From: Lachnospiraceae bacterium
GTDB lineage: Bacteria; Bacillota; Clostridia; Lachnospirales; Lachnospiraceae
NCBI GenBank assembly: GCA_024696615.1
Contig: JAILGS010000071.1
Span: 1-53,279 of the forward strand
Direction of reading: 5' to 3'
DNA length: 53,279 nt
Part shown: positions 26,122 through 35,399 of the stretch, piece by piece
How the letters are laid out: every line of letters starts with the position of its first letter
Position numbering within the stretch: position 1 is the stretch's first letter
The notes under the pieces: model-generated
Seen by the model: only the letters and a program-made list of their open reading frames with translations
Told to the model about the DNA's origin: nothing
Database searches by the model: none
Position numbers and translations under genes: made by a program

Positions 26122-28482
26122 TTACTGTTCTAATGGAATCCAGTACTTCTGTCCATAGATATCCGTGAGGCAATAGGTGATCACGTAGCTATCATTGGTC
26201 AGGGTTAAATCCCCAATCACAGGAGTCCCGGAGATGGTTACCGGATTGCCAAGATAGTAGCTATCCTGATACTCGCCACTGTAGGAATAATAATCACAGA
26301 GAAATTCCAGGTTATCCCCATCCTCTAACTCGCCAAGAGCCTTGGCTTCTACATCGATACTGCCCTGATAATCCGAGGTTGCACCGGCGATATAGCCATT
26401 CGGATTAGCGCTGTCAAAGACTAAGATCAGATTGACACGCTCTCCATTTAACATGGCAGGAACATAACCGGTGATGGTATAGTCATCGGCATCCCCTTCG
26501 GTACTTAAATGATAATATGCTACGATCTCTCCATTGATGGAAAGCCAGGTAGCATCTGTGGAAGCCACTAAATCGTCATTCTCATTAACCTCATAGGTAT
26601 TATCCAAACCAAGATCAATATATCCCGTTCCATCATCCACAAAGATGTTGATTTCCACATCCGTAAGAAGGGACCACTCTGCATCCGTCAGTGGCATGGT
26701 ATAGGTTCCATCCGCCTGCTTGGTAAAATACAAGTTTCCTGCATCCAAGTGGTTGGAAGCGATATACTCCGCTGCATTCTCCGGGATTCCACGGGAGAAG
26801 AAATTCATCACGGAAGGATCTAATCCTAAGGAATTACCTGCACTGGATAATAACATATTGCCAATCAGACTGGTAATATCTCCGGAGGAAAAACTGCTGG
26901 TATACTGGCTGGAACCTGCAGATCCACCAAGAAGACTCTCTAAAGGATTGGCGGTATAGGAACCACCTGCAGCAGCCTGACCTACCACTTCCATGGAGGC
27001 AAATTGCTTAATACAATTGGAATAATCATCATCCATACCGATGGCTTCATAAGTGGATACCGCACTATCCACTTTGGATAACTTCTTGCATGGGAAGTAG
27101 ATGGATAAGCCATAGGCATTGGTTACATTGGAAGAGGTTTTATTGTATTTTACCGCTCCCTGCAAGGCCTCGCTTAATTCCTGGCCTTCCTTGGTTCCCA
27201 TGTTATTGGCAAGATTTACCAGGTCAATCTGGTCAATCTTGGAAGACTGTGCAAATTCTCTAGAACCGGCTCTGGCATTAGCCACCTTCTCATATTGATT
27301 ATTGGAAATCAACTGGGAGGTGCTTTGCGCAAAGGAATTTAATTCCTCCGGTACGGTATGGGATAATTCTGCTAAATCCACGACGGACAGGGTGGTCTTC
27401 TGTCCTCTGGCAGAAGTAGCACACACGGACACAAAATCATCCACAATATTCTTTCCAAGTTCCACCGTGGACATGGAGGTATTCGCTCCAAGCTTCGTTA
27501 ACCAGTTGGTATAATACCAGCCCACACCCGGCTCTGTTTCTTCCGAAGCAATCATATAATCGCAATAATCGGAAAGCATGAGACCATTCTCTAACGTTGC
27601 CATTAAGCAGGCATCAAATCCGATAAAATCATAGGTAAGGCCAGCAGATGCAAGTGCCTTATTAATACCGGAAAGGGACATGGAACCGGAGGATGCGAAT
27701 TTCTCATCATATCCGTATCCTGTCACACTTCCGCCGCCGTGATCCCACAAAATCAGGCCATAACGATTCGCTGGATAGTTACTGCTTGCATATTGAATGA
27801 AGGAGGTCAGAGTTTCCGGCTTAGTCATAGCCACTGCAGCCTCTTCCTTTAAAAGAATCATCTTTCCATCCTTAATCTGATAGATCTGATTCTTCTTATT
27901 GCTAACCACCTGATTTCTCCAGGAGGTACAACCACCGGTATAGACAATGAGATTAATATTGTCCCCATAGGTTGCACGAGTCATTTCCGTTAAATCATTG
28001 GTTGCCATGCCGTACTTGGACTCTAAGTCCGTACCGCACATATATACCATAATGGTGAACACATCCTGATTATTCCCAAGGATTGTGGTGTACTTGGCAC
28101 GACTTCCTGCCGCCACCGAAGTATCCACCATCTGGCTGGAAGCATTCACTCCCGCCGAAGAATTGGAGGAATAATCGGAATAGTTTCCATAATCGGAGGA
28201 GGAATAACTTCCCAAACCGCCAAGGAGACTGCTCAGTCCGCCACCTCCACCTAATAAAGTAATTACAATGACAACAATAATTAAGAGAGGACTTTTTCCA
28301 CCGGATGCCCTCATTCCGCCAGAGGCACGTCCACTTCCCTGATAGGAAGAATTGGATGGTCTCGTCTTAGGATTGGTACCCGTTCCCACAGGACCGGTAT
28401 GTAATCCTTCTCCTCGTTTTTGCACTTTGCCTCCACCAGAAAGCACATTTTTCTGGCGTCCAACAGGCTTTTTTGGATCCAT
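26122..28482 (-). CDS. Membrane-anchored clostripain-like (C11) cysteine protease
   Basis: A 786-residue protein. A basic, Gly/Ser-rich N-terminus is followed by one membrane helix (about 64-77, PLLIIVVIVITLLG), a Gly/Ser/Tyr-rich stretch and the C11 peptidase domain. The catalytic dyad is visible as His248 (LILWDHGGG) and Cys292 (GFDACLMA), with MVYMCGTDLES at the domain start. Clostripain-type enzymes cut after Arg or Lys. The C-terminal 300 residues form a beta-rich region I do not recognise. There is no classical signal peptide, so it is likely anchored with the protease outside. It has its own promoter and an operator-like palindrome over the start point. Confidence 0.9.
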   Translation of the reverse strand: MDPKKPVGRQKNVLSGGGKVQKRGEGLHTGPVGTGTNPKTRPSNSSYQGSGRASGGMRASGGKSPLLIIVVIVITLLGGGGGLSSLLGGLGSYSSSDYGNYSDYSSNSSAGVNASSQMVDTSVAAGSRAKYTTILGNNQDVFTIMVYMCGTDLESKYGMATNDLTEMTRATYGDNINLIVYTGGCTSWRNQVVSNKKNQIYQIKDGKMILLKEEAAVAMTKPETLTSFIQYASSNYPANRYGLILWDHGGGSVTGYGYDEKFASSGSMSLSGINKALASAGLTYDFIGFDACLMATLENGLMLSDYCDYMIASEETEPGVGWYYTNWLTKLGANTSMSTVELGKNIVDDFVSVCATSARGQKTTLSVVDLAELSHTVPEELNSFAQSTSQLISNNQYEKVANARAGSREFAQSSKIDQIDLVNLANNMGTKEGQELSEALQGAVKYNKTSSNVTNAYGLSIYFPCKKLSKVDSAVSTYEAIGMDDDYSNCIKQFASMEVVGQAAAGGSYTANPLESLLGGSAGSSQYTSSFSSGDITSLIGNMLLSSAGNSLGLDPSVMNFFSRGIPENAAEYIASNHLDAGNLYFTKQADGTYTMPLTDAEWSLLTDVEINIFVDDGTGYIDLGLDNTYEVNENDDLVASTDATWLSINGEIVAYYHLSTEGDADDYTITGYVPAMLNGERVNLILVFDSANPNGYIAGATSDYQGSIDVEAKALGELEDGDNLEFLCDYYSYSGEYQDSYYLGNPVTISGTPVIGDLTLTNDSYVITYCLTDIYGQKYWIPLEQ

Positions 28483-28513
28483 TTGTTTCTACCTTTACTT
28501 TCCTATATTTTCA

Positions 28514-28531
28514 TATGATGCTCACATCATA
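28514..28531. promoter_or_regulatory. Inverted repeat over the start point of the C11 protease gene
   Basis: TATGATG (28514-28520) and CATCATA (28525-28531) form a perfect 7-bp inverted repeat around CTCA. It begins nine bases downstream of the -10 box, covering the predicted start point, a typical repressor position. Confidence 0.45.
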
Positions 28532-28539
28532 CGTCATCC

Positions 28540-28569
28540 ATTATATCGGATTGGCCAGGCGTTCTTCAA
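28540..28569 (-). promoter_or_regulatory. Sigma-A promoter of the C11 protease gene
   Basis: On the minus strand TTGAAG (28569-28564), 18-bp spacer, TATAAT (28545-28540). The -35 lies inside the end of the upstream pap gene. Confidence 0.6.
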
Positions 28570-29998
28570 TAGCCTGAATCACAATTTTCATTGCTTTAAT
28601 TCGGGCATATTTCTTATCATTGGACTCTAAAATATGCCATGGAGCAAATGTAGTATTAGTTTTTTCAATCATCTCATTCACTGCACCTTCGTACAGATCC
28701 CACTTCTCACGATTTCTCCAATCTTCCTCCGTGATCTTCCACTGCTTCTCCGGAGTATTCTGTCGATCCGTAAATCTTGCAAGCTGGGTATCCTTATCAA
28801 TCTGTACCCAGAATTTAATCACGATGGCACCCCAATCCGTAAGATCCCGCTCGAATTCGTTCATCTCGTTATAGGCCCGCTTCCAGTCATTCTCGGAGCA
28901 AAATCCCTCTAATCGTTCCACCATCACACGGCCATACCAGGTACGGTCGAAGATGGCAATATGTCCACTTCTTGGAAGACGGGTCCAGAAGCGCCACAGA
29001 TAATGACGTGCCTTCTCTTCTGTACTTGGAGAAGCAATTGGGAACACCTCATAACCACGAGGGTCCAAGGCCTGGGCAATACGCTTGATATTACCACCCT
29101 TACCCGCTGCATCCCAGCCTTCATAGGCGATGATTACCGGAATCTTCTTGCGATAAATCTTATTATGGAGCTTGGCTAATTTCTTCTGGCACTCCTTTAA
29201 TTCCTTGCGATATTCCTCATCACTTAATACCTTGTCGGTTAAGTCGTAGGAAGAAAGTCCATGAAATTCCACCATTGGGAATGGATTTTCCTGTAATTCG
29301 GCCACATGTGGGTGGCTTGCCATGGCATCAATTCCTGCAGTAATGGTGCTTGCCACTTTCTTTTCCACTAAATCCCGATGATCTGCGCGAATACAATTCC
29401 AAGGGCAGATTCCCGTATCCGTAGCCTTAATAAATTCCCGGAAGGCCTTGCGATATTCCTTAAAATGCTTATTCTGCTCCATGTCATAATCGCTTACACG
29501 GTATTTGGTATTCTTTCGATCCGCTAAGCCACCAAGACGTTTCTTCTGCTCCTCTTCATCAATCTCTAAGAAGAACTTCACTAAAAGATATCCATTATCC
29601 ACTAACTGACGTTCAAACTGGCGGATGCTTGTAACCTGCTTTTCATATTCCTTCTTCGTGAGGGCGCCGGATACATAGCCATGCACCGTGGCATCCATCC
29701 AACCACCATCAAAGATGGCAATCTGTCCCTGCTTTGGAAGTTTTTGTGCATAACGATACAGGAATGGCTTTCTTGCCTCATCTTCGGAAACCACATCCAT
29801 GTTATAAACCTTGAAAAATCTTGGATCCATATAATGAATGATACTTCCGATCGCGCTTCCCTTTCCTGCTGCACTATATCCCTCAATCAAAACTACCACC
29901 GGTAATTTGGCATTCTTAATCACCTGCTGACGGTTCGCAAGTTCCGCCCGAAAATGATCCTTCTCCGCCTTTGTTACAACCTTCTGATCTTTTGCCAT
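28541..29998 (-). CDS. pap: Polyphosphate:AMP phosphotransferase (two-domain PPK2, class II)
   Basis: The enzyme transfers phosphate from polyphosphate to AMP (giving ADP). Two PPK2 domains are fused in 485 residues. The N-terminal copy has the P-loop GYSAAGKGS, but its lid segment reads FDGGWMDATVHGY and lacks the usual DRxWYGR. The C-terminal copy has both GWDAAGKGGNIKR and FDRTWYGRVMVERLEGF, so catalysis should reside there, as in class II PPK2. ATG 29998 with GGGAG upstream is preferred to TTG 30022. It follows the OLD-family gene by 61 bases and probably shares its transcript. With ppk1 nearby it can recycle polyphosphate into ADP. Confidence 0.93.
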   Translation of the reverse strand: MAKDQKVVTKAEKDHFRAELANRQQVIKNAKLPVVVLIEGYSAAGKGSAIGSIIHYMDPRFFKVYNMDVVSEDEARKPFLYRYAQKLPKQGQIAIFDGGWMDATVHGYVSGALTKKEYEKQVTSIRQFERQLVDNGYLLVKFFLEIDEEEQKKRLGGLADRKNTKYRVSDYDMEQNKHFKEYRKAFREFIKATDTGICPWNCIRADHRDLVEKKVASTITAGIDAMASHPHVAELQENPFPMVEFHGLSSYDLTDKVLSDEEYRKELKECQKKLAKLHNKIYRKKIPVIIAYEGWDAAGKGGNIKRIAQALDPRGYEVFPIASPSTEEKARHYLWRFWTRLPRSGHIAIFDRTWYGRVMVERLEGFCSENDWKRAYNEMNEFERDLTDWGAIVIKFWVQIDKDTQLARFTDRQNTPEKQWKITEEDWRNREKWDLYEGAVNEMIEKTNTTFAPWHILESNDKKYARIKAMKIVIQAIEERLANPI

Positions 29999-30059
29999 AT
30001 GCACTCTCCCATCCTTTCCCAAATATATATTACATTTGCATGGTTTCTAGGTCATGAAA

Positions 30060-31913
30060 CTACTCCACCTTCTTATTGTCAAAGAAGACAAAATGATCGA
30101 TGGAATCCAGGATATCCTTAAATGTATCCCGTGGGGCAGCTTCAATGTATTTTTTCAGAATCGCTTCCTCCCGCTCGCCCTTGTACTTGCCATAGAAGAT
30201 GTCATAGAGATTGTGGCCCCGGACGTAGATCCGGATTTCCTCCATGTACTGAATTAAATCGTTGCGGCTTGCAATCTTTCGCTTAATCTTCTCCTGCAGT
30301 CGTCTTGCGCTAGACAGCTTATAAAGATATTCTTTCCATTTGTTCCAGAGGATGTCATAGAACTGATTCTCACTCTTTACCACTCCGATTTCGGCCATGA
30401 TTTTAGGATCAAGGAAATAATTCTCGAAGGAGTAATAGTGAAGGATCAGCACATTCTCCGGTTTTACCCTTGGAATTGCCTTATCATTACTAGCTGCCTG
30501 TTTATAGTAATTGGTCAGCTGATTCCGTAAATAATTCGGATTCTTTCCATCCCCATCCCGGATCATTAAGAAGGAATCCTTTAAATATACACTGTTAATG
30601 TATTTTAAATTGGCATAGGTCTTAATATTGGTACAGCTGTTGGTGGTAATGATGGAGATACGGTTTAACTGACCATTCTCGTCGTAGATATCTCCATAAT
30701 ATTTTTCCAACAACAAAGGAAGCCTTGCCCGGTCCTGCTTTCCTTCCACGATGAAGACAAAGCTGACATTCATCATATCGTTAGCAGAGTATCCTAAGTC
30801 ATTTAAGATGGAGTCCACATCCACATCTTCCTTGGCGATGGTATAGCCCTCGGAATCTAACTGAATCTGCTTTAACTGTCTGGAATTAAAATTAAAGATG
30901 AGATTCGGTGAATGGGTAGTGAAAATCACCTGATTCTTCTTGGTGAGGCGGTATAGGATCTCACTGGCGGATTTTTGTAACTGTGGATGCAGATACATCT
31001 CCGGATCCTCAATCAGAATGATACTTGGAACTTCACTTTCCATCTCACAATATGCCTCTAATAAGGACAGAAGATAGATACTCTTCATACCTGCACTTAA
31101 ATTATTAACTTCCGAAGACATGCCTCTCTCATTATTGCGAAGAAAGATTCTTGGTTCAAATGCGTTCTTCATATCAATATCTAAGGCAAATTCCATGGAA
31201 TCCATCTGGGGGGCATTCTTATGAAAATAATAATTAAAACGCTCCATCATATCCCGATATCCCATGGATAAAAGCTTATACTCTAAGAGTCGTGCAGTCT
31301 CATGGGCGGTGAGTTCCTCCGGCTTTTTTTGATGAATTAAGCCGATGCACTGAAAAGAGTCCACGCAGGATTTGGTGGAGTCGAAAACACAACTGCCACT
31401 ACGCAGACTAAGTAAATCATGGTTACTATTAAAAATTGCATTCTGGATCTGGGTCGCATCCCGATCCGGAGAAATATAATAAATCTGTGGAAATAATTCG
31501 CGGATTAAGGAGTTATTCTTCTTTACGCCATCCTCAAAGCGTTCTACTCCATCGCGGTTGACAATATAGGTAAAATGAATTTCGCCATCCTTGTAGGAAG
31601 GGAATTTTTGACAAAAATCCTCCTCCCACAGGTCATAGCGCTTAAACCTGCTAAAACGTCCGGTTTGATGCATCAGTGCCATATCCTCGGAAGTAATCCT
31701 CATGGTTACTTCCATGGTGATATTGGCACTGCCATTATAATCGCTTTCCTGAATCTTATAGGTTCCACTAATGGCTTTCAGGGCAGTTAACACCACGGTT
31801 TTACCCACGCTATTACGACCTACTAAGATCATTGCACTTTCAATGTTATTCAGTGATAGATCACGAATCGACTTAAAATTACAGATTCGAAGATTAGTTA
31901 TCTGCATACGCAT
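30060..31913 (-). CDS. OLD-family ATP-dependent nuclease (AAA ATPase with TOPRIM domain)
   Basis: 617 residues. The N-terminal ABC-type ATPase has Walker A GRNSVGKT (32-39), the signature NLSAGMKSIYLLSLLEA, Walker B IILIEDPEMYLHP and the H-loop TTHSPNLI. The C-terminal half has a TOPRIM-like pattern, IVEGKQDRARLP then MIRDGDGKNP. OLD proteins act as nucleases in phage exclusion or DNA repair. No UvrD-like helicase follows it, so it does not look like a Gabija pair. It has a strong promoter whose -35 includes the ppk1 stop codon. Start 31913 or 31907 (both ATG) cannot be separated. Its place between ppk1 and pap is unexplained. Confidence 0.88.
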   Translation of the reverse strand: MRMQITNLRICNFKSIRDLSLNNIESAMILVGRNSVGKTVVLTALKAISGTYKIQESDYNGSANITMEVTMRITSEDMALMHQTGRFSRFKRYDLWEEDFCQKFPSYKDGEIHFTYIVNRDGVERFEDGVKKNNSLIRELFPQIYYISPDRDATQIQNAIFNSNHDLLSLRSGSCVFDSTKSCVDSFQCIGLIHQKKPEELTAHETARLLEYKLLSMGYRDMMERFNYYFHKNAPQMDSMEFALDIDMKNAFEPRIFLRNNERGMSSEVNNLSAGMKSIYLLSLLEAYCEMESEVPSIILIEDPEMYLHPQLQKSASEILYRLTKKNQVIFTTHSPNLIFNFNSRQLKQIQLDSEGYTIAKEDVDVDSILNDLGYSANDMMNVSFVFIVEGKQDRARLPLLLEKYYGDIYDENGQLNRISIITTNSCTNIKTYANLKYINSVYLKDSFLMIRDGDGKNPNYLRNQLTNYYKQAASNDKAIPRVKPENVLILHYYSFENYFLDPKIMAEIGVVKSENQFYDILWNKWKEYLYKLSSARRLQEKIKRKIASRNDLIQYMEEIRIYVRGHNLYDIFYGKYKGEREEAILKKYIEAAPRDTFKDILDSIDHFVFFDNKKVE

Positions 31914-31990
31914 CCCCCATCCTTGAAGCCCCGTACTTCAATCAATCAAATCTTTTTCTTAACTCTTCGTAAACTCTTTTTAATGATATT

Positions 31991-32019
31991 ATTATATCGT
32001 CTTTATCGCTGTATTTCAA
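31991..32019 (-). promoter_or_regulatory. Sigma-A promoter of the OLD gene and pap
   Basis: On the minus strand TTGAAA (32019-32014), 17-bp spacer, TATAAT (31996-31991), close to consensus. The ppk1 stop codon TGA is part of the -35 box. Confidence 0.8.
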
Positions 32020-34277
32020 TTCTTAGGCGCCTTTTCATAGGCTTCCTCATAAAGGGTTTCCTGAGCATCCACCTTCACATCGGAAAGGTTCCGATCCACA
32101 TACCCCCCATCCTTTGTCAGAAGCTTTCCCTTCTCATCATCCTTCATACAGGTATCAAAGATGTGACGAACTCTCTCCTTTAACCGTTCGTCATAGATTG
32201 GGGCAGCCACTTCCACTCGGCGCAGGGTATTACGGGTCATGAAATCCGCAGAAGCAATGAAGATCTTATCATCACTATCCACACCAAATCGGTAAATTCT
32301 GGAATGCTCTAAGTAACGTCCCACAATGGACACCACGGTGATATTCTCACTAAGTCCTGGAATTCCCGGAAGTAAACAACAGATTCCACGGACGATTAAC
32401 TCAATGCGTACCCCCGCCTGGGAAGCCTCATAGAGTTTTAACATAATGTCCTTATCCGTCAGGGAATTAATCTTAATTCCGATATAGGCAGGCATTCCAA
32501 TCTTAGCTTTTCCAATCTCACAATCAATATATTCCAGAACCTTATTCTGCAGGCAGTTCGGTGCAACAAAGAGGTAATTGGTGGCATTCACCGTCTCTCC
32601 TCGTAACAGTGCATTAAAGGTATCATTGGCTTCTTTACCAATATTCATATTACTGGTGATCAAGGAAAGATCCGTATAAAGGCGGGAGGTATTCTCATTA
32701 TAATTCCCCGTACCAATCTGGGTAATATAAGAATACCCTGCCTCGGTCTTCCGGGTAATGATGCATAACTTCGAATGCACCTTATACTCTCCTAAACCGT
32801 AGATAATGCGACATCCTGCCTCTTCCAGACGACGGGACATCTCAATATTATTCGCCTCATCGAAACGAGCACGAAGTTCCACTAATACATCCACTTCCTT
32901 GCCATGTTCCGCCGCTTCCACCAAGGCTTCAATCACCTTACTACGGTCCGCCACACGGTAGAGAGTCATCTTAATGGATACCACGCTTGGATCCACCGCT
33001 GCTTCCGAAAGAAGCTTTAAGAAGCTACGGAAATTCTCAAATGGATAGGATAATAACACATCCTTCTTCTCAATCTGAGGAATCAATGGAAGGGAAATAT
33101 CTAAATCCACAGGGTTTTGTGGCACCCGCTTTGGATAGAATAATTCCGTCTTCTCCCGCAGATAATTCTGGAGAGAGAATACAAATTTTAAATCCAGTGG
33201 AGTCTTTACCTGAATAATATGATCTTCGCCAATGCCACATAGGAGGGCTAAGTTCTTCTTGACTAAAGGATTGATCTGTCTGGTTAATTCCACACGTACC
33301 GGACTTAAACGGCGGCGCTTGCGAATTAACTTTTCCATCACATCCCGGTAATCCATATCCTCATCATATACTTCCACCGCATCAATATCCGCATTTCTTG
33401 TTACACGCAGAACGGATTTTTCTGCCACTTCATACTGTGGGAAGAGCTTTCCTACAAAATGAAGAATGATTTCTTCAGAAAGCATGAAGCATCCAGGTCT
33501 GGTTGGAATTTCAATCAGACGCTTAAATACACTATTGGTACATGGAATAATGGCAATACGATTTCGACTATTTTTCTTTCCATTCTTTCCCTCCAGTACC
33601 ACCAGGGCATAGAGTTCCTTATTATTTAAGAATGGGAAGGGTTGCTTCTTATCCAGAATAAATGGTGCTAAAAAGGGCGCAATCTGATTATCAAAATAAG
33701 CCTCTAGAATCTTTCCCTCATCCACGGATAATTTATTAAAATTGATAATGCGAATACCATGGGGCTCCAATTCCCCCATGAGCTGCTCATAAATTCTTGC
33801 CTTCTTTTCCTCCAGCCCGGTAACCCGCTTTACAATCGCCTGCACCTGTTCGGCGCTAGTCAGATCCGTCTTATTATCACGGATTACCTCATCCGAATGC
33901 ATTTGCACCATTAAGGTGCCTACGCGAACCTGGAAGAATTCGTCCAAGTTGGACTGATAGATGGAAACAAAGGTTAGGCGCTCCGCCAGGGGAACCCTTG
34001 GATTTCCTGCTTCATTTAATACACGCTCATTAAACTCCAGCCAGGATAATTCGCGGTTGGTAAAATGCTTCTCCTTGCTTTGTGCAAATACAGGAGTTCC
34101 TGCCACCTGGTGCTTTGCAGCTTTCTTTACGGAATTCTTCTCCGTCTTTTTAAGACTCTGCTTCTTTTCCTTTTTTTCTTCCTTTTTTTCCTTCTTCTCC
34201 GCCTTCTTTAAGGTCTTTTCCTGCTTTTTGGCCTCTTTTCGTTCGACCTTTTTCTCCTCTCGCTCTTTCTTGCCCAT
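32016..34277 (-). CDS. ppk1: Polyphosphate kinase 1 with lysine-rich N-terminal extension
   Basis: PPK1 polymerises the gamma-phosphate of ATP into polyphosphate, reversibly. After an extension, the N domain starts at FTNRELSWLEFNERVL. The catalytic domains include SIKMTLYRVA and the phospho-histidine motif GEYKVHSKLCIITR (His501). IGTGNYNENT and SADFMTRNTLRRVE also match. Residues 2-57 are almost entirely Lys and Glu (for example KKAEKKEKKEEKKEKK), which normal PPK1 of about 700 residues lacks. ATG 34277 lies one base after the mutY stop, with AAAAGGGG upstream, so it is coupled to mutY. It is probably membrane-associated at polyphosphate granules. Confidence 0.96.
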   Translation of the reverse strand: MGKKEREEKKVERKEAKKQEKTLKKAEKKEKKEEKKEKKQSLKKTEKNSVKKAAKHQVAGTPVFAQSKEKHFTNRELSWLEFNERVLNEAGNPRVPLAERLTFVSIYQSNLDEFFQVRVGTLMVQMHSDEVIRDNKTDLTSAEQVQAIVKRVTGLEEKKARIYEQLMGELEPHGIRIINFNKLSVDEGKILEAYFDNQIAPFLAPFILDKKQPFPFLNNKELYALVVLEGKNGKKNSRNRIAIIPCTNSVFKRLIEIPTRPGCFMLSEEIILHFVGKLFPQYEVAEKSVLRVTRNADIDAVEVYDEDMDYRDVMEKLIRKRRRLSPVRVELTRQINPLVKKNLALLCGIGEDHIIQVKTPLDLKFVFSLQNYLREKTELFYPKRVPQNPVDLDISLPLIPQIEKKDVLLSYPFENFRSFLKLLSEAAVDPSVVSIKMTLYRVADRSKVIEALVEAAEHGKEVDVLVELRARFDEANNIEMSRRLEEAGCRIIYGLGEYKVHSKLCIITRKTEAGYSYITQIGTGNYNENTSRLYTDLSLITSNMNIGKEANDTFNALLRGETVNATNYLFVAPNCLQNKVLEYIDCEIGKAKIGMPAYIGIKINSLTDKDIMLKLYEASQAGVRIELIVRGICCLLPGIPGLSENITVVSIVGRYLEHSRIYRFGVDSDDKIFIASADFMTRNTLRRVEVAAPIYDERLKERVRHIFDTCMKDDEKGKLLTKDGGYVDRNLSDVKVDAQETLYEEAYEKAPKN

Positions 34278-34278
34278 A

Positions 34279-35379
34279 TCATTTTCCCCTTTTCGCCCCC
34301 TCAGCCATACATTTTTTAAATGCTGTAGGAAGCGCAATCTCATGTTGTAATTGTTCCTTCGTTACCCAATAAATGATTTCCCTGCCCTCCGATGTTTTGG
34401 TGGAAGGGATGTATTTTTTTCGTAAATTATGACAACGTACCAGATAGGTTTGATTCTGCCAGATGATATGGGAAAATACATGCTTATAGGAACTCATAGC
34501 CTCCATGGAAATCACAGAAAGTCCCAGGTGTTGAAGATACTTCTCCACCTCTTTCTTATTCAGATGTCCCGGCGCACTGACCAGTTCCCACATTCCCGCT
34601 AATAATCCGGTTTCCGGTCGTTTCAATAAAGCCAGACGTCCCTTTTCATCCAGGATGTAAAACAAAGTCTGTTTTTCCTCTTTTACCTTCTTTTCCACCT
34701 GTTTCACAGGATAGTCCAACATGGTATTCTTCTTTCTTGCCTGACAAAGATCTTCTAGAGGACATACTTCACACTGTGGCATTCCACTTGGAAGGCATAC
34801 CACTTCTCCAAGTTCCATCAAGCCTTCCGTAAGCATGGCTGCCTCTTCCCCCACGGGATATATTGCCTCCAGCTTCGACTTCACTTCCTTGCGATACTTC
34901 TCATCCATAATATTATGGGAATCTGCAAGCAGTCTGGTAATGACACGCAGTACATTGCCATCCACGGCTGCTGCCCTGCGTCCAAAACTAATGGAAGCAA
35001 TGGCACCTGCAGTATAGGTTCCAATTCCCGGAAGTTTCACTAACTTCTCATAGGTATCGGGAAACTCCCCCTGATACTCCTCCATCACCACAAGAGCGGC
35101 CTTCTTCATATTCCGCACACGGGAATAATATCCAAGCCCCTCCCATAATTTTAAAAGTTTCTCCTCTTCGCAGTCCGCAAGGCTTGCCACATCGGGGAGA
35201 ACCTGTAAGAATCGTTCGTAGTAAGGAATCACGGCTTCTATTCTTGTCTGTTGTAACATAATTTCCGACACCCATACATGGTATGGATCCGTATCCACTC
35301 TCCAGGGAAGAGCACGTCTCTTCTTCCCAAACCAGGTTAACAGGGGCTCTACTACTTGCCCCAGAGTGTCGTAATTCAT
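34279..35379 (-). CDS. mutY: A/G-specific adenine glycosylase
   Basis: MutY removes adenine mispaired with 8-oxoguanine. The HhH-GPD domain has MLQQTRIEAV (catalytic Glu), LPGIGTYTAGAIA (hairpin) and VDGNVLRV (catalytic Asp). The [4Fe-4S] cysteines follow as C-x7-C-x2-C-x5-C (CLPSGMPQCEVCPLEDLC). A C-terminal NUDIX-like domain for 8-oxoG recognition follows (LALLKRPETGLLAGMWELV). The 366 residues are full length. The gene follows the HAD phosphatase by 20 bases and runs into ppk1. Confidence 0.96.
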   Translation of the reverse strand: MNYDTLGQVVEPLLTWFGKKRRALPWRVDTDPYHVWVSEIMLQQTRIEAVIPYYERFLQVLPDVASLADCEEEKLLKLWEGLGYYSRVRNMKKAALVVMEEYQGEFPDTYEKLVKLPGIGTYTAGAIASISFGRRAAAVDGNVLRVITRLLADSHNIMDEKYRKEVKSKLEAIYPVGEEAAMLTEGLMELGEVVCLPSGMPQCEVCPLEDLCQARKKNTMLDYPVKQVEKKVKEEKQTLFYILDEKGRLALLKRPETGLLAGMWELVSAPGHLNKKEVEKYLQHLGLSVISMEAMSSYKHVFSHIIWQNQTYLVRCHNLRKKYIPSTKTSEGREIIYWVTKEQLQHEIALPTAFKKCMAEGAKRGK

Positions 35380-35399
35380 CTAATTATCCCATCCTTTTG

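Noticed and set aside
30060-31913. Gabija-type defence system
   Set aside because: The OLD protein could be GajA-like, but no UvrD-like helicase gene is next to it; the neighbours are ppk1 and pap.
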